Shown piece by piece: positions 53,119-62,035 of a stretch of DNA of 64,000 nucleotides. The notes under the pieces are model-generated. The model worked only from the letters and a program-made list of their open reading frames with translations. It did no database searches and was not told the origin of the DNA. The stretch spans positions 62,001 through 126,000 of the forward strand of contig CANLVD010000008.1 of NCBI GenBank assembly GCA_947494445.1, in the 5' to 3' direction. Within the stretch, counting starts at the first letter, position 1. The number at the start of each line of letters is the position of its first letter. The position numbers were made by a program, and so were the translations under genes. This DNA is from an uncultured Paracoccaceae bacterium (GTDB lineage Bacteria; Pseudomonadota; Alphaproteobacteria; Rhodobacterales; Rhodobacteraceae).

Positions 53119-53984
53119 CACCTCAATGGAAAGGAAAAAGTCAAAACACGCCCGTCGCGCTCAACCTCAAGCCGGGCCTGGCCTGAGGCCGCGATGCGGT
53201 CGTAAAGTTTGCGGTCATCATCAGGATTGCCAACTGCCTGACCGTTGACCGAGCGCACCAGATCACCAGAACGGAGACCAGCCAGTTGAACGCCCACGTC
53301 ATGCTGATCAGCAATCACGTAACCTTCATCAGTTGATGTCAGCCCGATCTCTTCAAGCACCGAAGCGGGGTTTTTGCGGATCCGCGTGCGCCAATAGTCG
53401 ATGTAGTCCGACGTGGTCTCGGGCGGCCCCGGTTTCTGGTATAGCGCAGGCACCACAAGCCCGGAGCCCAGACGCTCGAAAAGGCTCGGAGTGCCCTCGT
53501 TCGGTGCGTTTGGTTGCGCCATAACGGCGGAGCTTTCAGCGTCTTCGTCAAGATGCAGGGTGACGGTTTGTGTTGCATCGGCAAGCTCGACAAACCGGCG
53601 GTTCACCTTGCTCAGGGTTAGGTCAGCCGCCACCATCTGGCCGATGCGATACAATCCGGTTTGCCCATCCACATCCAGCATTGCAGCCGCATTGTCCGCA
53701 TCTGATACAAATACTCCCCGCAATCGAAGGTCGGGCATCGCCGTGCTGGTTACTTGCCCGGGTGTATCAACGGTTGCCAGTCGTCCAAAAGGCGCCAATT
53801 CGAAAACTGGTGTCAGATCCAGCGGAGCAGAGTCGGCTCTGGAGTGCCGGGCAGGGGCGGACACAGTTTCCAGCACAACGATCCCTGCCATGTGGCGAGC
53901 CACCGGCACACCTGTTGCATAGACCGAAGCCCCAAGCATCAGGATCAGGCTTGCGCGGATTGCAACGCTAACCGACCTTTTCAT
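53118..53984 (-). CDS. gspC: Type II secretion inner-membrane protein GspC
   Basis: A 288-residue bitopic protein: N-terminal membrane helix (about 8-30), homology region (LAPFGRLATVD to VNRRFVELAD, about residues 62-140) that contacts the secretin, and a C-terminal PDZ domain (GVQLAGLRSGDLVRSVNGQ, about 205-285). GspC links the inner-membrane platform to GspD and helps select substrates. It overlaps gspI upstream (ATGA) and gspD downstream (TGATG). Confidence 0.9.
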   Translation of the reverse strand: MKRSVSVAIRASLILMLGASVYATGVPVARHMAGIVVLETVSAPARHSRADSAPLDLTPVFELAPFGRLATVDTPGQVTSTAMPDLRLRGVFVSDADNAAAMLDVDGQTGLYRIGQMVAADLTLSKVNRRFVELADATQTVTLHLDEDAESSAVMAQPNAPNEGTPSLFERLGSGLVVPALYQKPGPPETTSDYIDYWRTRIRKNPASVLEEIGLTSTDEGYVIADQHDVGVQLAGLRSGDLVRSVNGQAVGNPDDDRKLYDRIAASGQARLEVERDGRVLTFSFPLR

Positions 53985-54349
53985 GTTCCGACCTCCGGTC
54001 GATCCAGAAAGCCGGTCAATCTTGCCAGAATTGCCGTTGGAGAGGACACCGGAGTGACGGTGATGTCGGCCCGCACCAGATCAGGATCCAGTGTTGCCGA
54101 CAGATCCGAGATCACACGCCACTCCATGCCCCCCATAGACAGAACAACCGGCTCAGACGGGTGACCCAAACTCAAGCCGACAAGATGGTTTTGCGCAATC
54201 CAGCGCGCAAGCAACCGGTCGGACAGACCATTTACGCTGCGTGTGTGCGTCTCAGCAGAGGCCAGAAGAACGGACGCTGAAACCGCCAGAACAGCAAGTG
54301 CCACCAGCACTTCAACAAGGCTAAAACCGTTGTCCGTTCTGCGTTTCAT
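53981..54349 (-). CDS. gspI: Type II secretion minor pseudopilin GspI
   Basis: A 122-residue type IV pilin-like protein. The prepilin peptidase site is NG/FSLVEVLVALAVLA with the conserved Glu at position +5. ATG 54349 is chosen: a GGAGATGG site lies just before it and the leader then begins MKRRTDNG. It overlaps the end of gspH by 29 bases. The globular part (VLSMGGMEWRVISDL) fits GspI, which nucleates the pseudopilus tip with J and K. Confidence 0.87.
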   Translation of the reverse strand: MKRRTDNGFSLVEVLVALAVLAVSASVLLASAETHTRSVNGLSDRLLARWIAQNHLVGLSLGHPSEPVVLSMGGMEWRVISDLSATLDPDLVRADITVTPVSSPTAILARLTGFLDRPEVGT

Positions 54350-54836
54350 TTCCATCTCCATTGGCATCCGTGATGCGCACTGTCGCCCCATCAAACACCA
54401 CAACCCGCGCCCGCGCAGTGCCCCCAAAGGCGAGCGACAGGGCTTGATTGTCCTGTGGCACCAATCGCTCCGAGACCAGGTAGGTTGTCTCAGTTCGGGG
54501 TGCCTCATCCAAGATACGGGGCGGGATCGGATAAAGTTTCAGAGCGTTCAGTCGTGGATCAGAATGGGCGTTCCAATCCCCTTGACGGTTGCGTTCAAGA
54601 AACTGGATCCGACCTTGGTTCACCTGCATACCGAAGGCACTGCCTGTGCCAAGTGCCAGATCCATCGCGTAAGTGATGTCTGCTGCCAGAGACAGAGCTG
54701 ACAGATCCGCAGATGAGGAGTTTTGCGGCCGCGAAACGGACAGCGCCGCAGCCCCGGTCAGAACAGAGAAAATGGCAAGCACAACCAGCACTTCGACCAG
54801 TGTCACACCTGCCTGTCGGTTCCGCCTGCGGGCCAT
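54321..54836 (-). CDS. gspH: Type II secretion minor pseudopilin GspH
   Basis: A 171-residue pseudopilin with cleavage site AG/VTLVEVLVVLAIFSV and a following beta-rich region (FGMQVNQGRIQFLERNRQG). Start ATG 54836 sits in the gspG stop (TGATG); GTG 54839 is possible. Size and order after gspG fit GspH, which joins the tip complex to the GspG shaft. Confidence 0.87.
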   Translation of the reverse strand: MARRRNRQAGVTLVEVLVVLAIFSVLTGAAALSVSRPQNSSSADLSALSLAADITYAMDLALGTGSAFGMQVNQGRIQFLERNRQGDWNAHSDPRLNALKLYPIPPRILDEAPRTETTYLVSERLVPQDNQALSLAFGGTARARVVVFDGATVRITDANGDGNETQNGQRF

Positions 54837-55291
54837 CACCCGGCACTGGCAGAGCGTGCGCGCAACGGAATGTCGGCATTTATGCCTTCTCCCCCGATCA
54901 CTCCGTCCGCACCGCGTGACAACAGGTTGAACGTGCCACCGCGGGCCTCATAGACATAGGGCGTGCCCCATGGATCAAGCGGTACGGCTGTCAGATACCC
55001 GTCCTGAGGCCATGTGCGCGGCAAAGGAGGTGTGGCGGTACGCTCTGCCAAGGCTGACAGCCCCTGCGCGGTCGTTGGATAAGCGCCATTGTCCAACCGG
55101 TAAAGCTGCAATGCCCCGGCAATACTGCGCATGTCGGTGCTCGCGACAGTTGCCCGCGCCTCGTCCGGTCGGCCGATGACATTGGGCACGATCAGGGCTG
55201 CGACGACCGAGATCATCACCAGTACCACCATCATTTCAATCAAGGTGACGCCTGCGTCAGTCGAGCGCCTTATGGGTGCAAATGTCAGCAT
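54836..55291 (-). CDS. gspG: Type II secretion major pseudopilin GspG
   Basis: A 151-residue major pseudopilin. The cleavage site is AG/VTLIEMMVVLVMIS; the calcium-site region and LLSRGADGVIGGEGINADI C-terminus are typical of GspG. ATG 55291 is chosen for its AGGAAATAG ribosome-binding site; the frame is open back to 55330. It is first of the leftward operon, divergent from gspL across 74 bases. Confidence 0.94.
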   Translation of the reverse strand: MLTFAPIRRSTDAGVTLIEMMVVLVMISVVAALIVPNVIGRPDEARATVASTDMRSIAGALQLYRLDNGAYPTTAQGLSALAERTATPPLPRTWPQDGYLTAVPLDPWGTPYVYEARGGTFNLLSRGADGVIGGEGINADIPLRARSASAG

Positions 55292-55365
55292 GAAACTATT
55301 TCCTATCTGGCCACGTATCTTTTGGTACATAGGTGCAAAAAATTGCCCCGTAAAGGTAAAAAATT
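55292..55365. promoter_or_regulatory. Divergent promoter region of the two type II secretion operons
   Basis: These 74 bases separate gspG (leftward) from gspL (rightward) and are AT-rich compared with the genes. Both operon promoters must be here or overlap the gene starts. A run ending in TAAAGGTAAAAAATT before gspL supplies a weak ribosome-binding site. No -10/-35 pair could be assigned with confidence; it is a natural place for the nearby ECF sigma factor to act. Confidence 0.45.
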
Positions 55366-56523
55366 ATGCTAAAACAACAAGTTAGCATGAATAGAGAGGT
55401 GCGGGAAGTCACGCCTTCCGTGGCTTTGGTCGTGCTTGATGGCATGGCTTCTGAGTGCAATGCCGACCCGGTTTTGAGCGCGCGACTGAACAAGCTTTGC
55501 ACCGACAGTGGCATGCCTGCTCCTGTTGTCTTGCCGGGTGCGATGATCTCGCTTTTGGCTGTCCCGTTGCCGCTCAATTCGGACCGAAGGCGACGTGAAG
55601 CGTTGCCATTTGCAGTTGAGCCATTTCTGGCGAGCCCCCTTGAGGAAACCACGCTTGCGCTTGGTCGCCAGATGCCAAGCGGTGACTGGATTTGCGCCGT
55701 AGCCCAGACTGATGAATTGGAAAAAACACTGGCAACCCGAACTGAAGAAGGCCCGGTTCTGGCCGATCTTCTGGCGGTCCCCTTGCCTAGGGAAGAAAAC
55801 GCCTGGTCACTGTGGTGCAGTCCTGATGCGGTGCATGTGCGACGGGCCGATGGCACCGGCCTGACCCTGCGACCGGGTGCACTTGCACCTTTGTGGAAGG
55901 CACAGGGACGCCCTGAATTGCACCTCCTTTATGGCACAGCGCCCTTGGGCATTACCGTTACCAAAGTGATGGACGATCCGTCGGACCCTGATCCGGAAAT
56001 CCTGGCTTTGGACTTGCGTCCTGACGCACACCGAGAGACGGTCAAACCATGGCTTCGGCTGGCAAGATTTGCCGCCGGTGTCGCGGTGGCCGGGGGGCTT
56101 TTGCAGTCAGCACTGCTTCATCTGGATGCCAATGCATTGGCGCAGATTGCCGACGAACGGTCCCAGTTGGTGACGGCTCAATTGTTTGAGGTTTCGTCAG
56201 ATCTGAATGCCGACCAGCCCTTGCGTTTGATCCTTTCCAAGCTTGCGCAGATCGAAGGCGCAGGGAACACGTCGGACCCGTTTCTGGCGCTTCTCAGTCA
56301 ATCCTCAAGAGCACTGAACAAAAACAGCGCTTTGTCGTTCCGGGAGGTTCGCTATGACCGGTCCTCTCAATCGATCACGGTGCAGGTCATGGCCGATGAT
56401 CTGGAAGACTTGCAGCAGGCAGAAACCGCGCTTGGTTCACTCGGGCTGAGAGTGACCAGCGGCGCTGCTTCCAGCAATGAAGCAGGCGCCGAGATGCAGC
56501 TTGTGATCGCGGGGGCAGGGTGA
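55366..56523 (+). CDS. gspL: Type II secretion GspL-like protein
   Basis: A 385-residue inner-membrane protein. A cytoplasmic actin-like part (residues 1-220; RRREALPFAVEPFLASPLEE, RTEEGPVLADLLA) binds GspE in other systems; a membrane helix at about 228-248 (FAAGVAVAGGLLQSALLHL) leads to a periplasmic ferredoxin-like domain. Identification rests on domain layout and position before gspM, E and F. ATG 55387 is an alternative start. Confidence 0.85.
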   Translation: MLKQQVSMNREVREVTPSVALVVLDGMASECNADPVLSARLNKLCTDSGMPAPVVLPGAMISLLAVPLPLNSDRRRREALPFAVEPFLASPLEETTLALGRQMPSGDWICAVAQTDELEKTLATRTEEGPVLADLLAVPLPREENAWSLWCSPDAVHVRRADGTGLTLRPGALAPLWKAQGRPELHLLYGTAPLGITVTKVMDDPSDPDPEILALDLRPDAHRETVKPWLRLARFAAGVAVAGGLLQSALLHLDANALAQIADERSQLVTAQLFEVSSDLNADQPLRLILSKLAQIEGAGNTSDPFLALLSQSSRALNKNSALSFREVRYDRSSQSITVQVMADDLEDLQQAETALGSLGLRVTSGAASSNEAGAEMQLVIAGAG

Positions 56524-56963
56524 TGCGCAAGCTGTCACGAAGAGAAACCTATTTGGCAGCGTCCTGCGCAATCCTTGTGCTGACCGGCACTCTACTGCAG
56601 GTTCTCATATTGCCCGCAGTTGAATTGCGCTCTGACAGCCTGACGCGACTGGCAAAATTTAACCAGATCCAAAACCATCTGGATCAAATGCCCAGTATCG
56701 TGACGCGCGCCTCAACGGCAAACCGTCCTCCCCTGCGCCAGTGGCTGACCGAGAGCGCAGGTCTTGCCGGTCTCGACATTCGGCGGCTGGCACCACAGGG
56801 CAGTGCCGTGTCTGTATCATTGGAAGACGTGCCATTTGCCCGCTTGGTTGGCTGGCTGGATCAACTTTCAGGCCCGGGTCAGTTGCAGCTTCTGTCGGCT
56901 GAGATCGCAAGACGGCCTGAGCCCGGTATCGTGTCGGCACAACTTGTGTTGGAGGCAAAATGA
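56520..56963 (+). CDS. gspM: Type II secretion GspM-like protein
   Basis: A 147-residue bitopic protein: one N-terminal membrane helix (about 14-35, ILVLTGTLLQVLILP) and a periplasmic ferredoxin-like domain. GspM stabilises GspL and GspE at the membrane. It overlaps gspL by four bases; GTG 56520 and ATG 56523 are both possible. Sequence conservation of GspM is low, so the name rests on size, topology and neighbours. Confidence 0.8.
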   Translation: MMRKLSRRETYLAASCAILVLTGTLLQVLILPAVELRSDSLTRLAKFNQIQNHLDQMPSIVTRASTANRPPLRQWLTESAGLAGLDIRRLAPQGSAVSVSLEDVPFARLVGWLDQLSGPGQLQLLSAEIARRPEPGIVSAQLVLEAK

Positions 56964-58438
56964 TGTCTCAATTGCCCTACGCATTTGCCAATGCCAACAA
57001 GGTTCTCCTGAGCCAAGAGGCCTCGGTCTGCATTGCGACAGCCCAGACACCTTTCACGGCAATTGCCGAGGCCCAACGTTTCGCCTTGCATCCGGTAGAA
57101 CTGAAAATTGTCTCGCTCAATGTCTTTCGGGACAGGTTGGAAGAGACCTATCGCGACACCACCAGCGCTGCCGCAGGAGCGGCAGAAATGGAATCCCGTT
57201 CCGAGAGCGGCGCAAGTCTCGCGTCGCTCGCCGACAGTGCAGCGGCTGTTGATGATTTGCTGGACCAACGCGCGGATGCACCTGTTGTCCGCCTGATCAA
57301 TGCAATCCTGCTGGAGGCCATTCGCGCGCGCGCCTCAGATGTGCATATCGAGGTTGAAGAGGCGCACCTTGTCGTGCGGTTTCGCATCGACGGCCTGTTG
57401 CGCGAATCACTCAGTTCAGATCGCGCGCTCGCTCCGCAACTGATCAGTCGGATCAAGGTGATGGGTAAGCTGGATATTGCTGAAAAGCGCCTGCCGCAGG
57501 ATGGTCGAGTATCCTTGCGTGTGGCTGAACATCATCTGGATGCCCGTATCTCGACCATTCCCACCCAGCATGGGGAACGGGTGGTGATGCGTCTGCTCGA
57601 TCGCGGGCAAACTCGCACGGGCGTGGCCCACCTGGGCATGAATGCTGATATGCAATCTACCTTCGAGCGTTTGCTGGAGCGGCCTGACGGGCTGATTCTT
57701 GTGACCGGCCCCACGGGCTCCGGGAAGACGACAACGCTGTATGCTGGGCTCGACTACCTCAATGATCGTGAGCGCAACATCATGACGATCGAGGATCCGA
57801 TTGAATACGCGCTTCCCGGGATCGCCCAGATGCAGGTCAATCCCGCCACCAACCTGAGTTTTGCGCGTGGACTGAGGGCGATCCTCAGGCAGGATCCGAA
57901 CGTCATCATGGTGGGTGAGATCCGGGACAGCGAGACTGCGCGGATTGCAGTGGAAAGTGCCATGACCGGTCATCTTGTCCTGTCCACGCTGCACACAAAC
58001 TCGGCGGTTGGTGCAATAGCGCGTTTGTTGGATCTTGGGGTCGAAAGGTTTCTGCTGGCACCCATGCTGCGCGGATTGCTGGCTCAACGGTTGGTCCGCC
58101 AGGTGTGCCCGTCATGCGCTACACCTCATGGACTTACCGAAGGTGAAGCCGCTTTATTACCTGACCATCTTGAGGCTGACATGACCAGTCTGAAGGGCAT
58201 AGGGTGCACCCATTGTGACCGAACCGGCTACCATGGCCGCATCGCTCTTTACGACCAGTTGGAAATAACACCGCAACTGGCCGAGGCGATTTCTGATGGT
58301 GCCTCCGAGCACACCCTGACAACCCTTGCCCGCAACAATGGCTCAAGTCTGCAAAGGGATGGCGCAAAGAAAATCATACAGGGCCTGACCACCCCTCAGG
58401 AGGTTGCCCGTGTTATTCTTGAAATCGGTGGATCATGA
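56960..58438 (+). CDS. gspE: Type II secretion ATPase GspE
   Basis: A 492-residue hexameric ATPase that powers pseudopilus assembly. Walker A is G250-PTGSGK256-T257, Walker B is in VIMVGEIRDSETARIA, and an Asp-box (TIEDPIEYALPG) is present. Zinc-binding CxxC pairs (CPSC and CTHCDRTG) are visible near the C-terminus, as in GspE proteins. A GGAGG site precedes ATGATG. The stop overlaps gspF by four bases. Confidence 0.96.
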   Translation: MMSQLPYAFANANKVLLSQEASVCIATAQTPFTAIAEAQRFALHPVELKIVSLNVFRDRLEETYRDTTSAAAGAAEMESRSESGASLASLADSAAAVDDLLDQRADAPVVRLINAILLEAIRARASDVHIEVEEAHLVVRFRIDGLLRESLSSDRALAPQLISRIKVMGKLDIAEKRLPQDGRVSLRVAEHHLDARISTIPTQHGERVVMRLLDRGQTRTGVAHLGMNADMQSTFERLLERPDGLILVTGPTGSGKTTTLYAGLDYLNDRERNIMTIEDPIEYALPGIAQMQVNPATNLSFARGLRAILRQDPNVIMVGEIRDSETARIAVESAMTGHLVLSTLHTNSAVGAIARLLDLGVERFLLAPMLRGLLAQRLVRQVCPSCATPHGLTEGEAALLPDHLEADMTSLKGIGCTHCDRTGYHGRIALYDQLEITPQLAEAISDGASEHTLTTLARNNGSSLQRDGAKKIIQGLTTPQEVARVILEIGGS

Positions 58439-59640
58439 GCCGGTTTCGCTACAAAGCGGCGAGTGCTTCGGGCAGTGTCCAGTCCGGGACCATTGACGCA
58501 ATCGACCCGATTGCAGCACGGGCAAAACTGCGCGACGACGGAATGTTGCCTCTGTCAGTCAAGGCGGTGGGGGCAGTTTCATTTGAGGGATTAACGCAAC
58601 AGATCGGGCGCAGATCATCTCGCGCCAATGTGGCGGAAGTGGCTACCTTTACCCGTCAGATGGCAACTCTGATCACAAGTGGTGTGCAGATCGAAGAGGC
58701 GCTGGCAGCCATTGCCCGGGAAAGTCGCGGTGCCTTGGCCGAAATGAGCCGGAGCCTGCGCAAGACGATCCTTGACGGTGGTACCTTTCGTGCGGCCCTG
58801 CAGGACTACCCTGATAGCTTTGACCGGTTTTTCCTGACGTCTGTTTCGGCCGGTGAACAGGCAGGTCGGTTGGGCTCGGTGTTGGAACATCTGGCAGTAC
58901 ACATCGAAAACCGTCAGCGCAATCGTCAAAGCGTGACTCTCGCGCTGATCTATCCGGTCATTCTGATCCTCGTGTCCGTCGCAGTGGTCGTTGCCCTCCT
59001 GGTTTTTGTGTTACCTGATATCGTTAAAGTCTTTGCCGCGCGCGGGGCTGAATTGCCGGGATTGACCCGGGTCATGATCGCTGTGAGTGATCTGTTGACG
59101 ACACAAGCCCTGCCGATCCTGTTGATGATAGGCATCAGCGTGGCTGGCCTGACGTTTTTCGCGCGCAAGCCTGCATTTGGACAACGTCGGGATCTGTTCT
59201 TGTGGCGCAGCGGTCTTGCCCGGCAGGTGACCATCGTTCAGTTCACCGGCACCTTGGCAACCCTGATCCAAAGCGGGGTGGCCTTGTCGGATGCCTTGAG
59301 TGCGGCCATCGCCACTGTCCAGAACCGTGCTGCACGAGACATTCTTTCGCAAGTCGCCCGGGATGTTCACGATGGTGCATCGCTGTCGCTTTCCCTTGGT
59401 CGGCACAAGGGGTTTCCCCCAATGATGATCACCATGATTGCCAGCGGCGAGGCGAGCGGACGTTTGCCTGCCATGCTGGGGCGGTTTGCAGAAGACCAGC
59501 AACAAAGCCTTCAGGCGCGGGTCAAAACCCTCGTAGGCCTGGTTGAGCCATTGGTTCTCTTGGTCATGGGTGGTGTGATCATGCTGCTGGTGCTGGCAAT
59601 CCTGATGCCGATTGTAAACCTCAACTCATTGATAAGGTAG
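58435..59640 (+). CDS. gspF: Type II secretion inner-membrane protein GspF
   Basis: A 401-residue polytopic platform protein with two GspF domains (about residues 65-190 and 268-390) and hydrophobic helices at about 165-195, 215-240 and 365-395. Family motifs are TRQMATLITSGVQIEEAL and the repeated FTGTLATLIQSGVALSDAL. It works with GspE to extrude pilins. The next gene starts 37 bases later with its own GGAGG site. Confidence 0.95.
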   Translation: MSRFRYKAASASGSVQSGTIDAIDPIAARAKLRDDGMLPLSVKAVGAVSFEGLTQQIGRRSSRANVAEVATFTRQMATLITSGVQIEEALAAIARESRGALAEMSRSLRKTILDGGTFRAALQDYPDSFDRFFLTSVSAGEQAGRLGSVLEHLAVHIENRQRNRQSVTLALIYPVILILVSVAVVVALLVFVLPDIVKVFAARGAELPGLTRVMIAVSDLLTTQALPILLMIGISVAGLTFFARKPAFGQRRDLFLWRSGLARQVTIVQFTGTLATLIQSGVALSDALSAAIATVQNRAARDILSQVARDVHDGASLSLSLGRHKGFPPMMITMIASGEASGRLPAMLGRFAEDQQQSLQARVKTLVGLVEPLVLLVMGGVIMLLVLAILMPIVNLNSLIR

Positions 59641-59677
59641 TCAATTTTGCAAAACACACATGGTATGGAGGATCACC

Positions 59678-60721
59678 ATGACAAAGAGCCATTCGCCCAA
59701 CCGACGCAGGGTTGTTGCAGGCCTGTTGAGCACGCCATTTCTAGCAGGTTGTGCAGGTCAGAACATGCCATCGGGTGCAGTTGCCTCACGCAGAAGCAGC
59801 AAATCCGTGGCCTTGCTTCTGCCGCTGTCCGGACTGCGTGCGGCTCTTGGACAGCAGATGGCCAAAACGGTCTGGTTGACCGAGGATCTGTTGGGCAAAG
59901 GCGGTAAAACCGAGATAGTGGATGCAGGCGAGAGCCCGGCCAGCGCAGCTGCGGCTGCACGCAAGGCCTTGTCAGGCGGGGCTGATGTGCTTGTTGGCCC
60001 CTTGTTTCGCAATCAGACCCCGGCTGTTGTGGCCGAGGCAAATGGCGTGCCGGTCCTGACCATGTCGAACGACACTAGATTGGCTGATCAGGGGGCCTGG
60101 GTCTTTGGCGTGACCCCAGCCCAATCGGTCGAGACTGTCATCCGATATGCCAGCGATACGAACGCAAACCGGATCACGATGTTGGAAAGCAAAAGTCCGC
60201 TTGGCGCGCGTGCGCAGGCGGCACTGGCGTCGCGCGCGCGCTCCTCCGGCATCACGGCCTTGCCGGTTGTTTCTGGTGACACGCCTGCCGGGATGATGCC
60301 GGATGCGCTATTGGCGGCTGGCGGTGCGTCCATGCCTGACATGATCTATATTCCAACGTCTGGGCCGGCTGAAATCAATCAGGCCGTGGCGGCTGTTAAA
60401 GCAGGCGTGACCACCATCGGGTCCCTGCAATGGGCAGGACTGCCTGGTGACCAGTTGATGCGCCTGAACAAAGCCTGTTTCACAGGCCCTGACCCGGATC
60501 GGTTCAACCGTCTGTCTGCTCAGGTCCAGCAACATCTGGAGGAAGATATGGGTGTCATCGCTGCCCTTGCCGTTGATGCCGTTGCTGCCGCTCAATCTCT
60601 GGGCACCAACACTCCCGTTGACGGGTTGCTGGGCCGCACGCGGTTTCGCGCTGACCGAACCTGCGCGCGTGACCTTGCCGTTCTGCGGATCGACGGGACA
60701 AGCGTTCAGCGGGTTGCATGA
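59678..60721 (+). CDS. LppC/LpoA-like periplasmic lipoprotein within the type II secretion operon
   Basis: A 347-residue predicted lipoprotein. The leader carries RRR followed by a lipobox, LAGC, with the cysteine near residue 25. The mature part is a type I periplasmic-binding fold resembling the penicillin-binding-protein activator (LppC/LpoA) group (SVALLLPLSG, ADVLVGPLFRNQTPAVV). ATG 59678 follows a GGAGG site; the upstream ATG at 59660 is less likely. It lies between gspF and gspJ, overlapping gspJ. Possible roles are peptidoglycan opening for the secretion channel or piloting of the secretin. Confidence 0.85.
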   Translation: MTKSHSPNRRRVVAGLLSTPFLAGCAGQNMPSGAVASRRSSKSVALLLPLSGLRAALGQQMAKTVWLTEDLLGKGGKTEIVDAGESPASAAAAARKALSGGADVLVGPLFRNQTPAVVAEANGVPVLTMSNDTRLADQGAWVFGVTPAQSVETVIRYASDTNANRITMLESKSPLGARAQAALASRARSSGITALPVVSGDTPAGMMPDALLAAGGASMPDMIYIPTSGPAEINQAVAAVKAGVTTIGSLQWAGLPGDQLMRLNKACFTGPDPDRFNRLSAQVQQHLEEDMGVIAALAVDAVAAAQSLGTNTPVDGLLGRTRFRADRTCARDLAVLRIDGTSVQRVA

Positions 60722-61164
60722 GACGGCAGCGTTCAGTTGAGGCGGGTGTCACACTGATCGAAATGCTGGCCGCCCTTGCCGTCTCGGCCATGATCGGTCT
60801 TACGAGTTTCACGCTGCTTGAAAGCATCCTGCGCACGGAGGAAGGCGTTAAGGGTCGCATCGATGCTTTGTTTGCCAAGGATCGAAGTTTTCAGGTCTTC
60901 GCGCTTGATATGCGCACAGCTCTGGACACTGAGCTCACCGAGAACGGCGCATTGCGTCTCCGATATGTCTCGCATGACATCCTGTGGCGCGCATCTGATG
61001 AGGGTCTTGTGCGCTCCATTCAACGTGCGGGTGTCCCCCCCCTGAACCAAAAACTCCTGACTGAGGCTGCAAGCCTGCATATGCCATCATCAGATGGTGC
61101 CCGCGTTGTGCTGACCCTGACAAATCAGGACATCTGGCGCCAGTTTGCGCTGAGCTCCCGATGA
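60718..61164 (+). CDS. gspJ: Type II secretion minor pseudopilin GspJ-like
   Basis: A 148-residue pseudopilin with cleavage site AG/VTLIEMLAALAVSAMIG and Glu at +5. The following region (DMRTALDTELTENGALRLRYV) fits GspJ. ATGA overlaps join it to the lipoprotein upstream and gspK downstream. GspJ length is normally near 200, so this is a short version. Confidence 0.83.
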   Translation: MRRQRSVEAGVTLIEMLAALAVSAMIGLTSFTLLESILRTEEGVKGRIDALFAKDRSFQVFALDMRTALDTELTENGALRLRYVSHDILWRASDEGLVRSIQRAGVPPLNQKLLTEAASLHMPSSDGARVVLTLTNQDIWRQFALSSR

Positions 61165-61973
61165 CAAGAACATCTGACGCAGGGGTCAGTCTTTTGAATG
61201 TGCTGGTCGTGGTCGCTGTGGGGGCCGGGTTGGTGCAGGTCATGCTGTCCGGGCAGGAAACTGCGCTTGATCAGTTGGAGCGCAGCACTGCGCTGGCACA
61301 GGCCGACAGTCTGGCACACAGCGGCGTGGCGTCGGTAGCAGCAGCGTTGCGCCGGGACATGATCGACGCGCCAGACACGGATCACATGTCAGAAAACTGG
61401 GCGCAATCTGTCCAGCAAAGAGTGGAGCTGGATTTTGGCAGCTTCGAGGTTTCGGTTACAGATGCGCAAGGCCAGTTCAATCTAAACCTCCTGCAAGATG
61501 GAGCCTTCATCGAACAGCGCCTGTTCGCGTCACTTCTGGCCGCGCTTGACTTACCCGAAGCACTTTCCCGCCAAATTTCCCGATCCATTTCACAATCTGG
61601 CCCGTTGAACTCCAAGTTTGAACTGGTCGGTCGAGGCATCGCGGAGGCGGATATGGTGCGGTTGGCACCGCATGTCACGGCTTATGACAGGCTGTCCGCG
61701 ATCAACATGAACTCTGCCACGGAGCCTGTTCTGGCAGCCCTGTTGAGCAATGCGGCCGCTGCACGAAGCCTTTATGCTCGCAGGCAGGCAAAAGGGTATC
61801 TGGAACGCTCCGATCTGGTCGCGTTGGGGCTGACGCTGCCACCACTCAGCGGTTTCACATCCGATGTCTTTGACGTCACTGCACGTTCAACCGTGGGCGT
61901 AGCCTCAAGCACATTGCACCGCCGCGTGATCCGCGACCGTGAGGCTAACAAGGTCACAACCACCACCCCCTGA
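61161..61973 (+). CDS. gspK: Type II secretion pseudopilus tip protein GspK
   Basis: A 270-residue protein with pilin-like start DAG/VSLLNVLVVVAVGAG that lacks the usual Glu at +5, a known trait of GspK. The large globular domain has DAQGQFNLNLLQ and INMNSATEPVLAALL, the latter helix-hairpin-helix-like. GspK caps the pseudopilus. It is the last gene of the rightward operon; a terminator hairpin follows. Confidence 0.9.
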   Translation: MTRTSDAGVSLLNVLVVVAVGAGLVQVMLSGQETALDQLERSTALAQADSLAHSGVASVAAALRRDMIDAPDTDHMSENWAQSVQQRVELDFGSFEVSVTDAQGQFNLNLLQDGAFIEQRLFASLLAALDLPEALSRQISRSISQSGPLNSKFELVGRGIAEADMVRLAPHVTAYDRLSAINMNSATEPVLAALLSNAAAARSLYARRQAKGYLERSDLVALGLTLPPLSGFTSDVFDVTARSTVGVASSTLHRRVIRDREANKVTTTTP

Positions 61974-61981
61974 CACAGAAA

Positions 61982-62011
61982 TGCCACCGCCGAACAGACC
62001 CAGCGGTGGCA
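61982..62011. terminator. Bidirectional terminator hairpin between converging operons
   Basis: A perfect nine-base inverted repeat TGCCACCGC (61982-61990) and GCGGTGGCA (62003-62011) with a 12-base loop lies between the gspK stop and the convergent lipoprotein stop. T-runs are short, but TTTCTG follows on the - strand, as after the eCIS hairpin. Confidence 0.6.
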
Positions 62012-62035
62012 CCGATTTGAACCCGATTTGGAGGA

